DNA of 64,000 bases, taken from contig JAXCGZ010021072.1 of NCBI GenBank assembly GCA_037179515.1, forward strand, positions 21,618 through 85,617. Direction: 5' to 3'. Numbering within the stretch: the stretch's first letter is position 1; the number at the start of each line of letters is the position of its first letter. Shown here in pieces: positions 1 to 17,620 of the stretch. The notes below the pieces were generated by a model that saw nothing but the letters and a program-made list of their open reading frames with translations, ran no database searches and was not told where the DNA came from. Source of the DNA: Halocaridina rubra. Lineage: Eukaryota > Arthropoda > Malacostraca > Decapoda > Atyidae. The position numbers and the translations under genes are program-made.

Positions 1-11
1 ATTTCATACAG

Positions 12-1385
12 TCACAAGTAATCTTGGTCATTATGGGAGAGTGCATTTCTTAGAGGAAAGTTGTTGACAATTATAGATACTTCAGAGAAAAGATTTGCAT
101 TTTGACTTGCAGAGGTTCTGCATGGGCAACAACATCTTTGTTCTCGTTGATAATCTTGGTCCCTCATCTCAGTTGAGGTTGAAAATGCTTTTCTAAGTTT
201 GGTAATTCCTATTCTGTACACAACTGTGGATACAGCGTGACCAATGGCACCAAAACAATTTGCCATGGCCATCCATCCTTCACCATAAACAAAAGGATGG
301 ATAAGGCCTGAAAGTAAGAGTAAAACATCACTGTATGGCAATGCTGAGGTCATGTGAGCTGCTTTAAGAAGAGCATATAGTGCCAATGAAACTGGTATTA
401 TCCAGCATACTGTTAATGTTATCAACACAGAAACTACAGTCATACATGCTCTTAATGATTTTCCTTGGCCATTGTATATCTGAACATTGCCATCTTCCTC
501 TGTGTTAGGAAAATTATTGCTAACACCACTACAAGATGAAGACTGAAGATTCTGCCGAGATGGCACATTAGTTACTGAACGGTCTCTCCCCTGGTATAAT
601 ATCGCTGCTATAATGGCTCCATAACAGAACACAGTGATGCTGCATAATCCTGCTACATATGACAGAAATCCCACAGCTGCAGTGGGAGGTGAAGAAAACT
701 CATTTATATCTTGAACCATTCCAAGTAAAGGAAGCTCTGCTGTAAAATGGCCTACTGCATGTAAGATTGCAACTAACATTCCAGAGGTTACTAATGCACC
801 AATTAATACAATAATAGGTGATGAATGGTTTACAGAAAAGGTAAAATTGGATGAATACCTAAATAATAAAGCTAAGCGGTGAACTGCAACCATGACTACC
901 ACATGTAATGAAGCAAGGCATATGAATACAATAATTATATGTATTACATCAATTGAAACTTTTATTACTTGTACATCATTCCCAATCTCAGTATAATTAT
1001 TTTCTTTGTTGGAATCTTTCTCGTAAAAGCTCAGATTCTCGTTATCCAGACTCATAACTGCAGATTCATTCTCAGCAGTTTTGTATATATATGTTTCATT
1101 CTCCAGAATATAAGTAGATCCTGTAGGAAACAATCCTTTTTTCACAAGGATTTTGGAGGATGGTGTATGGACTGCATAGCGAAGAGGCGCAGCTATCATA
1201 CACATTAGAAGGTCTGTAAAAGGGAGGGCAGCAGAAGGTGACTCCTGTGAAGGCCTAGAAGTGATCCAATGAGCTAAAACTGCCAAATTCACCACACTGC
1301 CTAAAACTACTACCAAGCATACCACAGCAGTCCATAGTCCTCCTGCCAAACCAGACCATTCCCACCACCAGTCATCCTCATCCAT
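12..1385 (-). CDS. Divergent class A (rhodopsin-like) G-protein-coupled receptor, single long coding exon
   Basis: This is a 457-residue seven-helix protein. Approximate helices are TM1 17-41 (class A N1.50-type motif GSVVNLAVLA), TM2 53-72 (LPFTDLL with the TM2 aspartate), TM3 147-175 (ending AVHR in place of DRY), TM4 188-213, TM5 233-265, TM6 312-340 (CWIIP, matching the CWxP switch) and TM7 348-370 (HPFVY in place of NPxxY). The C-tail carries CCCPC at 418-422, a probable palmitoylation site. The TM2-TM3 loop is about 70 residues with four N-x-S/T sites, which is very long for this family. I chose the ATG at 1383-1385 (GCCATGG context); the frame stays open ten codons further but only to a TTG. 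A pyrimidine tract ending CTTCCAG directly precedes the ATG, so this may be an internal or 3' exon with upstream exons to the right. The ligand is not identifiable; an orphan or neuropeptide/amine-type receptor is possible. Confidence 0.72.
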   Translation of the reverse strand: MDEDDWWWEWSGLAGGLWTAVVCLVVVLGSVVNLAVLAHWITSRPSQESPSAALPFTDLLMCMIAAPLRYAVHTPSSKILVKKGLFPTGSTYILENETYIYKTAENESAVMSLDNENLSFYEKDSNKENNYTEIGNDVQVIKVSIDVIHIIIVFICLASLHVVVMVAVHRLALLFRYSSNFTFSVNHSSPIIVLIGALVTSGMLVAILHAVGHFTAELPLLGMVQDINEFSSPPTAAVGFLSYVAGLCSITVFCYGAIIAAILYQGRDRSVTNVPSRQNLQSSSCSGVSNNFPNTEEDGNVQIYNGQGKSLRACMTVVSVLITLTVCWIIPVSLALYALLKAAHMTSALPYSDVLLLLSGLIHPFVYGEGWMAMANCFGAIGHAVSTVVYRIGITKLRKAFSTSTEMRDQDYQREQRCCCPCRTSASQNANLFSEVSIIVNNFPLRNALSHNDQDYL

Positions 1386-1576
1386 GGCTGGAAGAAAAAA
1401 GGTACTGTGATTCAAATGCTCTGGAATTATTTATAATCCAATACAAGACAACTATCTCCCAAACATTAGGGGGGAGCCAAGTTCTGACCCTATGTAACTG
1501 ATTTATTCAGTAATAAGTTTAGTAAAATAATTTTTGCTAAACAGTAATTTTTAATAACAGAAACATTCCAACTGTA

Positions 1577-4235
1577 ATAACCTATTGTGCTTACGGGAGA
1601 GAGCCCCAAGCTCGTAACATTCCGTCTCCTGGTCGGTTTCATTTTGTACTTAGTGATACTTATCATACTTGTTCGTAAAACTAAGGATTGAGTTATCAAC
1701 TACTACTACTCTAAAAAAAAGTACTTCCTTACATCCTTCAAGGAAGTTTTCTTTTGAAGCTTCAAAGTATGACCTCTAGTTCAAGTGCCAGGCATATTAA
1801 AATACACCTTGTTCGCTTTTTCTGCATTTTTTCATCCGTGAAATTGCAATAACGCCCCAAAAAATAATAGTAAAAAAATAAAAAATTCGCGAATAACGCC
1901 CATGTAAGAAATTCGACATTTTTTTTATTTTAGTAAAAAAAAATCGACCGCCTCAGAAGCACTTTTCCGCCATCCTCCTCCTCTTCTACTGCCTAATGCG
2001 ATCGGATATTGTGAGGATAATGGAAAAAGAGTATTAACAAACAGCAAGCAAACTTTCGATATAATATCGTCAGGAAATAGCGTGCGAGTGTGCATCAGCT
2101 GATACGGAGGCGGCAAAACGCTTGCATCCTTGTGCTCACTGCCACCATGCACGTCCCAGTGTATGCCTGTTGCCCACCGCATAATAGAGTGCATTAATTT
2201 GTTTGCTGTACAGTAAATCTGTATATCTTTTATACTGTACACTATTTGCATGTTAATATAAATAACTACAGGTCTTTTAAGCTTTGTTATGTACTTATAA
2301 AATACATTTTACTTATCTTATATCTTTGGTGCTTATGGACGGTTGTGGAACGAGCTATGCCCATTATCATTGTTCCCTATGGAAAATGACTAATTTATTA
2401 CATATTTACCCGTCACTTCAGAGAACATCTCTCCGCGTTATTACAAGATCAAGGTGTATCGATCCCTATCCACACTGTCATTACCATGAAGAAATTTAAA
2501 AACCGCTACCATATGCCCCTCATTCTTATAGCTTTGGGTGATGGTAAGGCTAATTCCCTCAGCCTCTCATCATAACTGAGATTGCATATATCTGACACCA
2601 GTATCGTGGCATGTCATTGAACTTTTTCAAGCTTAACTATGTACTATTTTCAAGTGTGGATTCCAAAAGGGGGCTGCATATTCAAGCTTTGGCCTTGCAT
2701 AGGTCGCATAAATATTTCTGAACATTTCCTTGTCCATGTGCCAGAAGGCTACCCTTACATTTGCTAAGAAAGCATATGCTGTCCTTATTTTGCCATTTAT
2801 ATGCATTTCTGGAGACAAATCTGCCAGTATATTTACTCCTGGATCTCTTTCATTCTCTGTGTCTTGAAGTTCTGCTGCTGTCATTGAGTAGTCAAGCTTG
2901 GGCCTTCTTGCACTTGCACCCATTCTCATTACCTTATATTTTGAAGTATTGAATTTCAATAACCACTTTTCTGATCACTCAATCAGACTATTTAGGTCTT
3001 CCTGAAGTTCTCTACCATTGTTCTCGTTTCTAACTTTCTTTACAATCTTTGCATCATCTGCAAACATATTCATGAATGAATTTACAGACATTGGTAGGTT
3101 TTTTACATATACAGTACAAGGAACAAAAGTGGCTCTGCAACTGAACTCTGTGGAACTTCACTACTAACTCTTCTCTATTCAGACACTGAGTTTCTTACTC
3201 TAACCCTCCGTTCCCTTCCTTCTAAGTAAGGTTTTATCCATTACAAGACTTTTCCTCTTAGTCTCGCTATTGCTTGTAGCTTCCGTGTGGGACCATGTCA
3301 TATGATTTCTGGAAGTGTAGGAATATGCAATCTATCCAGCCCTCTCTGTCCTGTAAGATTCAGCTTACCTCATCATAAAATTATAATAAGTTTGCTACTG
3401 TTCATTTACCTTCTCTGAAGGCATATTGTCTCACTGACAAAAAGTTGAAGGATTCCTAGTGAAGAGAGATGTGATCCTTAGTAGTTTCTCCATAAGTTTA
3501 CAAACTATGTTGGTCAATGAAACAGGTCTATAGTTTAGAACCATATCATTCCTTCCTTTTTGAAGATAGGTACCACGTTCGCTTGTTTTCAGCATCTAGG
3601 AATCTCCCGACTCCAGCGACTTTCCAAAATATACTTAGTGCCGCTGATATTGATTTAGTTTGTTTCTTGAGTACATAAGGAGATATATGATCATGACCTG
3701 TAGCTTAATAGGCATCTAACTCCATCAGCACTTTGCATACCTCTGTGGCTGAAAAGTTGATGTTCTCTAATACTGGCACATAAGATCCTATCTCAGTAAT
3801 CTGAGAGGGTGGGGTATTTTCTACTGTAAATACTGACTACAACTCCTTGTTCAATTCTTCGCAGATCTCTTCATCCGTCTCAGTGATGGTTCCATCCGCT
3901 CGCTTTAGCGTTTATAGCTGTTCATTGACCTTCAGTTTTCCTCTGATAAAGCTGTGTAAAAGATTGGGCTTTTCTTTAGCCTTCCTTGTTATATCCCTTT
4001 CATAGTCTCTCTCAGCCTCTGTTCATTTACTAGGGTAATCAGTTATTGCTCTTTTTTAAGTCTGCTAGACATTAATGTTTTTTCTCCTCCTATACCTTTT
4101 CCAGCATTTGTCTCTCCACTCCTTAGCTTGCTTACACTCATTATTGAACCATTTCTCTCTGGCATGAATAACTCCTGTTTTGGTGGAAGATATACAACAA
4201 TCTTCCCACATTCCTCACAAAAGATGTCAATTTGT
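1577..4235 (-). mobile_element. CR1-like LINE copy, decayed, split by a DNA transposon
   Basis: The minus strand shows fragments of the same reverse transcriptase family found throughout 1.5-22 kb. 2633-2959 reads KFNTSKYKVMRMG and AYAFLANVRVAFWHMDKEMFRNIY; the flanking frames continue into the YVNDLP/FADDAKI region and, near 4100, the linker after the endonuclease. The element's 3' end is at the left (TTACGGGAGAGAGCCC next to CCTATTGTG, about 1577-1605). Frames are broken by many indels and stops, so it is inactive. A 652-bp TA-targeting element (1805-2456) interrupts it. CR1-like is a judgement from the '[35 protein letters not shown]' style C-terminus seen in sister copies. A jockey-superfamily label is the alternative. 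Confidence 0.8.
1805..2456 (+). mobile_element. Non-autonomous TA-targeting DNA transposon (CACCTAG-ended MITE), copy a
   Basis: It begins CACCTTGTTCGC and ends with the inverse, CAAGGTG. The dinucleotide TA is duplicated at 1803-1804 and 2457-2458. Removing the element and one TA recreates the CR1-like LINE sequence found intact near 10440-10470. It carries one internal ~180-bp unit with the ATCAGCTGAT palindrome. No coding capacity is seen. Related copies lie at 42470-45562, 45666-45811, 56793-57817 and 59645-60646. Confidence 0.85.
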
Positions 4236-4261
4236 TGTTAAATGAGACGAGTCTTGAAGAG

Positions 4262-5045
4262 ATTAAGATGGTGATTGTTAGCTTATATATTTATGATGAC
4301 AATGCTCTAATTACAGGAACTGCAGGTAAAGAGAGTGAACAAAGTAGGTGAAAGAACGAAACCCTGTGGAACACCACTGATATAAAAAGGTGGAAATCAG
4401 AGAACAACGAGGAGGGGTAAAACCATAAGCAGGAAGTTTAGCTAACAGAGCATGGTGCCACACTGTCAAAACCCTAAGAAATATCAAGGGTGATGACAAG
4501 GGATTCCCCATAGTTCCTCGGAGAGGCTGAGCTTATATGAATGAGATAGGTAAGGAAATCTCCATTGGATCTTGTCTTTCGGAAGCCATACACTTCAATA
4601 AGCAAGAAATGAGCTAGGTTTCAAAGACTTTAGTAATTGGTCAGCAATTGGTCAGTAGTTGGAAGGAATAAAATGGTCACCGTTCTTATGTAGAGGTAGA
4701 ACAGGTGGCATAGCACAGGAACTAGTTCTTCCGCAAACTCCTTAAGGAATCTTGCAAAAATACCATCGGATCCTGATGCTTTGAGAGTAGAAAGAATAGG
4801 GGTGGGCATTGGGTTAGAGAGGAGTAAAGCATGAGAGTTTGTGCTGGAATCACCTACAGAAGAGTTAGTGGGAAAATGAGATCAAAAGAGAGTTGCTTTG
4901 TCAGTGAGAGACAAACTATAGAATAGTTAATATGAGTGTAAGGAAGAAAGCTTGAGTTGCAGAAGTATTTTGGAAAACAATAGGGAGTATCTAACACTGT
5001 GTACTCTGTAAACTTGTTACAAATTGGAGAAGTTTGTGAGCTAGC
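4262..5045 (-). mobile_element. Jockey-like LINE reverse transcriptase fragment, decayed
   Basis: On the minus strand, pieces in shifting frames read ASGSDGIFARFLKEFAEEL followed by VWHHALLAKLPAYGFTPP and CSLISTFL. These match the fingers/palm region of LINE reverse transcriptases of the jockey-like type. This is a different family from the CR1-like copies on its left. It has multiple frameshifts and no intact frame longer than about 66 codons. Confidence 0.6.
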
Positions 5046-5048
5046 TGT

Positions 5049-5243
5049 GATCTGATTTTACGTCATAGACTCCCTTTTTTATTTTTAAGGGATAGGATGG
5101 TGCCTCTTTCGAAGGAATTTGGATTTGTCAGTGACCATTACCCAGAATGAATGCCCTTTCTAACCTCAGACTGTGGCGGGTCTTGAACCGACCACCTGAT
5201 GAATCAAAGTTGTGCACTCCATTACCTGGTCACGATGGCCTAC
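5049..5243 (-). mobile_element. tRNA-derived SINE, old diverged copy
   Basis: The minus-strand match covers the whole SINE seen at 37301-37497, but with many substitutions. The tail motif TTTTACGTCA is at the left and the tRNA-like head at the right. Divergence suggests it is the oldest full-length copy in the window. Confidence 0.65.
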
Positions 5244-5263
5244 ATTCGTGAGTTTGTTGTAAC

Positions 5264-5264
5264 G

Positions 5265-5352
<88 letters not shown>
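5264..5352. repeat. (ATT)n microsatellite
   Basis: A nearly pure trinucleotide array of about 89 bp, starting as (AAT)n and switching phase to (ATT)n. The poly-isoleucine frame across it is not a gene. Confidence 0.97.
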
Positions 5353-5353
<1 letters not shown>

Positions 5354-5416
5354 TTTTGATTTGAGGCTACAAAACAAATAATAAAAACATTCACATATAT
5401 GCAATATCTTTTGTAT

Positions 5417-5915
5417 TCAAAATATGTAGCCCCCTTTTGGAATCCACACTTGAAAAAGCACATAGCTAAGCTTGAAAAAGTTCAAAGACATGCCACGAAA
5501 CTGGTGCCAGAAATACGCAATCTCAGTTATGATGAGAGGCTGAGGGAATTAGACTTACCATCACTCGAAGCTAGAAGATTGAGGGGGGATATGGTGACAG
5601 TCTTTAAATTACTTCATGGTTATGATAGAGTGGATAGGGATCGATATTTTGATATGGCTGGCTCTAGATCTAGAGGTCATAGTTTGAAGCTTCGTAAGAA
5701 AACTTCTTTGCAGGATGTAAGGAAATACTTTTTCAGTGTAAGAGTAGTTGATAATTGGAATTGGCTAAGCGAGGAGGTAGTTAATGCTATCTCAATCCAT
5801 GGTTTTAAGGACAGGTATGATAAGTATGACTAAGTATAAAATGGAACCGATGAGGAGACGGGAAGATACGAGCTTTGGGCTCTTTCCCGTAAACACAATT
5901 AGGTAATCACCTAAC
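5417..5915 (+). mobile_element. CR1-like LINE, 3' end only
   Basis: The open C-terminal frame (5399-5833) reads [21 protein letters not shown] onward to [24 protein letters not shown] and [15 protein letters not shown], then a stop. A short 3' untranslated region ends CACAATTAGGTAATCAC. It is 5' truncated, as is usual for LINE insertions. The frame is intact over its whole length, so it is a younger copy than 1577-4235. Confidence 0.88.
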
Positions 5916-6462
5916 TTATGGTTCACACAAAGATGCTCGATCATCAGATCCTTTAGGGATAGGTTTTAGTATTATTCAAAAGCTAAGTGCATATCTTTCT
6001 GATGATGAAAACAAAACTACATTAGTTTGGATGTTTTTCTTGTTTATAGTAATATACAAGAAGTTCAGTAACTTTATCATTGACACTCACAAGCAGCAAC
6101 TACATTCAACAGGCTAATGCAGGTTAGACACTTTTTTTTTCTTTTTTTTATCAGTTTGCATATTAAAGTTGTAGTTTATTATGTACGAGTACCTTTGATT
6201 AGTTTTGTATATAACTGGGAGATTTCATGAGGAACCACACTATATGACAGCACAATACATGTTGGAGTTGCTGTTACAAGAGTCTTACGAAACCTACACA
6301 ATAAGAAGTGGGCAATTAATATTAGACTTATGTGACCTTGCTTAATGCAAGAAAACCCATTCTTCATGGTAATAAAATACCTTTATGTGACATAGAAACG
6401 AAGGTACAGAAGAGCTCGAAGGATTTTTGTTGTCAGATGAAACGAGCACTTTGATAAACGTG

Positions 6463-6465
<3 letters not shown>
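5916..6465. other. Unassigned spacer
   Basis: AT-rich DNA of about 550 bp between a LINE 3' end and the CT arrays. I see no convincing gene or named repeat. The open frames here are short and of random composition. Confidence 0.5.
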
Positions 6466-7167
<702 letters not shown>

Positions 7168-7354
7168 CAGGTTGTGATACTACAGATGAAGTTTTTTTTT
7201 GGATTTAAATAGGGCTGTCCATAACATTTCACTATTAAATGTTCATTCCTCTGTGGAACTTTTTCTATAAAATATTCTTGGACATTACTTACACATCTCT
7301 TAGTATTCCATCAGATCTGGCAAGTCACAACACTCCCCATCTCTGTTTGTTCCA

Positions 7355-7543
7355 GTTTTACGTCACGGACTCCCTTTTCAACCAAGGGCTAGGACGGTTG
7401 CTTTCTTGCGAAGGACTTGTTTTGGCAGATGTAATCGTTACCCTGAGTGCATGCTCTTGCTAACCTCAGACCGTGACGGGGCGCGAACACTCGACCTGAT
7501 GCCTCAGAGTCGCGGACGCTACTGTTTGAGCCACGGTGACTAC
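7355..7543 (-). mobile_element. tRNA-derived SINE, full-length copy
   Basis: Minus-strand copy. The tail ACGTCACGGACTCCCTTTT is at the left. The tRNA-like head, with box B-like GGCGCGAAC complement near 7480 and box A near 7530, is at the right. It is close in sequence to the copies at 11813 and 37301. A protein-like frame at 7406-7714 is only this SINE read through. Confidence 0.82.
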
Positions 7544-7631
7544 TCCCCATCTCTGTTTCTCTTTACTTTATATTTTCTTCATGCCCAGACCCGAGAAGAG
7601 CAGATTTTTTTTTGTTCGTCCATGTGTCACA

Positions 7632-8673
<1,042 letters not shown>

Positions 8674-9282
8674 ACCAACGAGGGCCAGGGGTGGGGATGA
8701 GCCATTGCTGGTTGATCTAGTATTCACAGATAATGTGTTGGATATTGAAAACATTGAGTATGAACCATCAATTGGGAAGAGTGACCGCTGTGTTAATAGA
8801 GTATATCATCGAAGATGTTCTGCTTATAAGAAGAGGTACTGAGGAGGAACTATCCGAAAGGAGATTACATAAAAATTAATGAGCTTTTTGCAGTTATTGA
8901 CTGGAGGGTCTAATTTTACAACAAATCTGTATAAGAAATGTACGACATTTTTTGTGTGAGGAATATGGGACGATAGTAGATTGTTGCATACCTTCCACCG
9001 AAATAGGAATTATTCATGCCAAAGAGAAATGGTTCAATAATGAGTGTAACAGAGCTAAGGAGTGGAGAGACAAATGCTGGAAAAGGTATAGGAGGAAAAA
9101 AGGCATAAATGCCTTGGAAACTTATAAAAGATCAAGGAATGATTACCTAGGTAAAAGAAGAGAGGCAGAGAGAGACTATGAAAGGCATATCACCAAGAAG
9201 GCTAAAGAAAATCCCGAACTTTTCCACAGCTTTATTAGAGGAAAACTGAAAGTAAAAGAACAAGTTTTAGAGCTACTCCCCC
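8674..9282 (+). mobile_element. CR1-like LINE fragment (end of endonuclease and linker)
   Basis: It begins right at the 3' end of the preceding LINE with ACGAGGGCCAGGGGTGGGGATG and matches 20028-20590 of the longest copy. The frame 8952-9282 reads KEKWFNNECNRAKEWRDKCWKRYRRKK and the linker KENPELFHSFIRGKLKVKEQVL. It stops abruptly where an opposite-strand copy begins, so it is a rearranged fragment. Confidence 0.78.
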
Positions 9283-10100
9283 ATATCCTTATCGTTTCCA
9301 TTTTTGTACTAACAATACTTACTATACTTGTCCTTAAAACTATGAATTTAGTTTGCATTGACTACCTTCTCGTTTAACAAATTCCAGTCATCAACTACTC
9401 TTACACTAAAAAAAAAAAAGAAAAAAAAAAGTACTTTCTAATTTCCTGCAAAGAAGTATTTTTTTTTACGAAACTTCAAACTATGACCTCTAGTTCTAGT
9501 GCCAACCATTCAAAGTACTGATCCCTAACCGTCGCCATATCCCCCTCATTCTTCTATCTTTGAGTGATGGTAAGTCTAATTCCCTCAGCCTCTCCTCATA
9601 GCTGAGACTGCGTATTCTCGCACCAGTATCGTGGCATGTCTTTGAACTTTTTCCAGCGTAATTATGCGATTTTTCAAGTGTGGATTCAAGCTTTAGGTTA
9701 CATAAACAATTCTGAGCATTTCCTTGTCCATGTCTCTGAAAGCTACCCTTGGATTTGCCAGGAAAGCATATACTGTCCTTACTATGCCATTTATATGCAT
9801 TGCTGGAGAAAAATCTGCCAATATGTTTACTACTACATCTCTATCATTTTCCGTTTCTTGAAATTCTGCTCCTGCTATTTAGTATCCAAGCTTGGGCCCT
9901 CTTGCACTTGTACCCATTTTCATAATTTTACCTGAAGTATTGAATTTCATTAGCATCTTTTCTATGCACTCATGCAGACTATTTAGGTCTTCCTGAAGTT
10001 CGCTACCATTGTTCTCGTCTCTTACTTTCTTCACAATCTTTGCATCATCTACAAACATATGCATGAGTGAATTTACAACCTCTGAAAAGTTAAGAATATG
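9283..10100 (-). mobile_element. CR1-like LINE 3' part, decayed
   Basis: Minus-strand match to the RT C-terminus. Phrases for NMFADDAKIVKKVRDENNGSELQEDLNSLHE (9879-10064) and KFNTSGKIMKMG survive but are heavily frameshifted. It meets the plus-strand fragment 8674-9282 end to end. Confidence 0.75.
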
Positions 10101-10206
10101 CTAGCCACTCAGCCTTCTCTTTCCTTTAGGATATGGTTTATATTATCATAGTGTTTTAATAAGTTCGTTACTGTCGAGCTACCATCTCTGAAGCCATGTT
10201 GTTTCA

Positions 10207-11560
10207 TTGTAATTACCTAATTGTAATTACCTAATTGTGTTTACGGGAAAGAGCCCAAAGCTCGTATCTTCCCGTCTCCTGATCGGTTCTATAATACCTG
10301 TCCTTAAAACTATGGATTAAGATAGCATTAACTACCTCCTCGCTTAGCCAATTCCAATTATCAACTACTCTTACACTGAAAAGGTATTTCCTTACATCCT
10401 GCAAAGAAGCTTTCTTACGAAGCTTCAAACTATGACCTCTAGTTCTAGAGCCAGCCATATCAAAATATCGATCCCTATCCACTCTATCATAACCATGAAG
10501 GAATTTAAAGACTGTCACCATATCCCCCCCCCCTCAATCTTCTTAACTCGAGTGATGGTAAGTCTAGTTCCCTCAGCCTCTCATCATAACTGAGATTGCG
10601 TATTTCTGGCACCAGTTTCGTGGCATGTCTTTGAACTTTTTCAAGCTTAGCTATGTGCTTTTTCAAGTGCAGATACCAAAAGGGGGCTGCATATTCGAGT
10701 TTTGGCCTCACATAGGTTACATAAATATTTCTGAACATTTCCTTGTCCATATGCCTGAAGGCTACCCTTACATTTGATAAGAATGCATATGCTGCCCTTA
10801 CTATGCCATTTATATGTATTTCTGGAGACAAATCTGCCAGTATGTTTACTCCTACATCTCTCTCATTTTCTGTTTCTTGAAGTTGTACTCCAGCCACCGA
10901 GTAGTCAAGCTTGGGCCTTCTTACACTTGTACCTATTCTCATTACCTTACATTTTGAAGTATTAAATTTCAATAGCCACTTTTCTGACCACTCATGCAGA
11001 CTATTTAGATCTTCCTGAAGTTCTCTACCATTGTTCTCGTTTTTTGTTTTCTTCACAATCTTTGCATCATCTGCAAACATATTCATGAGTGAATTTACAG
11101 ACTCTGGTAGGTCATTTACATATACAAGGAACAAACGTGGCCCTAAAACTGAACCCTGTGGAACTCCACTACTAACTCTTCTCCATTCAGACACTGAGTG
11201 TCTTACTCTAACCCTCTGTTACCTTCCTTCTAAGTAAGTTTTTATCCATTCCAAGACATTTCCACCTATTCTAGCCATTGCTTGCAGCTTCCTAATAAGT
11301 CTCCCAAGTGGAACAGTGTCAAACGCTTTCTGGAAGTCTAGGAATATGCAATCTGCCCAGCCCTCTCTTTCCTGTAAGATTTGGCTTACCTCATCATAAA
11401 ATTCTAATAAGTTTGTTACTGTTTGCTAAAGTTGAAGGATTCCAAGTGAAGAGAGATATGTTTCCTTAGTAGTTTCTCCATAACTTTGCAAACTATACTG
11501 GTCAAGGAAACTGCTCTATAGGTTGGTTCACAGCCTTTGCTTATGGGCTAGGGAGAAAAA
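10207..11560 (-). mobile_element. CR1-like LINE, 3' half, fairly young
   Basis: The frame 10505-11194 reads SSGVPQGSVLGPRLFLVYVNDLPESVNSLMNMFADDAKIV, with the catalytic FADD intact, through the thumb to [12 protein letters not shown]. One frameshift at a C run (10527-10535) separates it from the C-terminal frame 10231-10521. The 3' end at the left is TAATTACCTAATTGTGTTTACGG, seen twice in tandem at about 10208-10238. To the right it extends into RT palm sequence to about 11560. Confidence 0.87.
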
Positions 11561-11727
11561 AGAATTGCATACATTTGTTATTTCTAAGTTTTGTTATTCA
11601 TTGTTTTCAAGATGCAGTTTGCTGATTGGCTTGTTCCTATGGCATTTAAAATTGGAGACATTGAAGCTTTCAAGTAACTGACAATACCAAAGAGATCTTG
11701 GGGTAAACATATTAGCAGATTTGTCTC

Positions 11728-11729
<2 letters not shown>

Positions 11730-11812
<83 letters not shown>
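11730..11812. repeat. (TA)n microsatellite
   Basis: Pure TA array of about 82 bp, directly abutting the SINE that follows. Confidence 0.95.
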
Positions 11813-11815
<3 letters not shown>

Positions 11816-12001
11816 GTCTCCGTGGCAAAATGGTAGCGTCTGCGACTCTGAGGCGGAAGCTCGAGGGTTCGCGCCCCGTCACAGACTGAGGTTAGTGAGG
11901 GCATACACTCAGGGTAACGATTACATCTGCCAAAAACAAGTCCTTCGTAAAAAGGCAACCGTCCTAGCCCTTAGTAGAAAAGGGAGTTCGTGACGTAAAA
12001 C
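11813..12001 (+). mobile_element. tRNA-derived SINE, full-length copy
   Basis: The head resembles a tRNA gene, with box A-like TGGCAAAATGG at 11823-11833 and box B-like GGTTCGCGCC at 11866-11875. It ends in the family tail ...AAAAGGGAGTTCGTGACGTAAAA. It lies between two (TA)n arrays. Confidence 0.85.
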
Positions 12002-12011
12002 CGAATCCAAT

Positions 12012-12390
<379 letters not shown>

Positions 12391-12587
12391 AGTGAGAGCT
12401 TTGGATGCACTTGGTAAGTTAATGGAGAAGGGAAGAGAGAGTGCAAGAGAGGTATGCGTAGTAAAAGATTGTGTATAGGTGACTTGGGCCAAAAGAATTT
12501 CTCGCACCTGATGGTGCAGTTAATTTGATGGGTGGGTATGGAGGGGTTACTATGTGATAAAGTGATGGGGGTAAACCAGCTGCAGCT

Positions 12588-12969
12588 GTTGGAATTAGAC
12601 TTACCATCACTGGAAGCTAGAAGAGTGAGGGGGGATATGGTGACAGTCTTTAAATTCCTTCATGGTTATGATAGAGTGGATAGGGCTCGATATTTTGATA
12701 TGGCTGGCTCTAGAACTAGAGGTCATAGTTTGAAGCTTGGTAAGAAAACTTCTTTGCAGGATGTAAGGAAATACTTTTTCAGTGTAAGAGTAGTTGATAA
12801 TTGGAATTGGCTAAGCGAGGAGGTAGTTAATGCTATCTCAATCCATAGTTTTAAGGACAGGTATGATAAGTATCACTAAGTCTAAAATGGAACCGATCAG
12901 GAGACGGGAAGACACGAGCTTTGGGCTCTTTCCCGTAAACACAATTAGGTAATAACAATTAGGTAATCA
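12588..12969 (+). mobile_element. CR1-like LINE, 3' end with doubled terminal motif
   Basis: An open frame to 12879 covers [21 protein letters not shown] to [21 protein letters not shown]. The terminal motif appears twice in a row (ACAATTAGGTAATAACAATTAGGTAATCAC). Such short tandem 3' ends are typical of CR1-type LINEs. Confidence 0.88.
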
Positions 12970-13072
12970 CAGCAAAAGATCCTACCCTATCTACCCTGCG
13001 ATTGAACCAGGCAAGATGGTAGGAGAATTGTGGTAACCCTTTATCCTCAAGGAGCTAAGAGGAGTGACTGAG

Positions 13073-13434
<362 letters not shown>

Positions 13435-13504
<70 letters not shown>
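13435..13504. repeat. (GA)n microsatellite
   Basis: Pure GA array of about 70 bp. Confidence 0.95.

Positions 13505-17620
<4,116 letters not shown>

Noticed and set aside
1386..1415. Extending the GPCR to the upstream in-frame codon at 1415
   Set aside because: That codon is TTG. Nuclear genes normally start at ATG, and the ATG at 1383-1385 has good context.
11813..11885. Functional tRNA gene
   Set aside because: The A and B boxes are present, but no cloverleaf pairing is convincing and the same head recurs with a common 120-bp body, so these are SINE heads.
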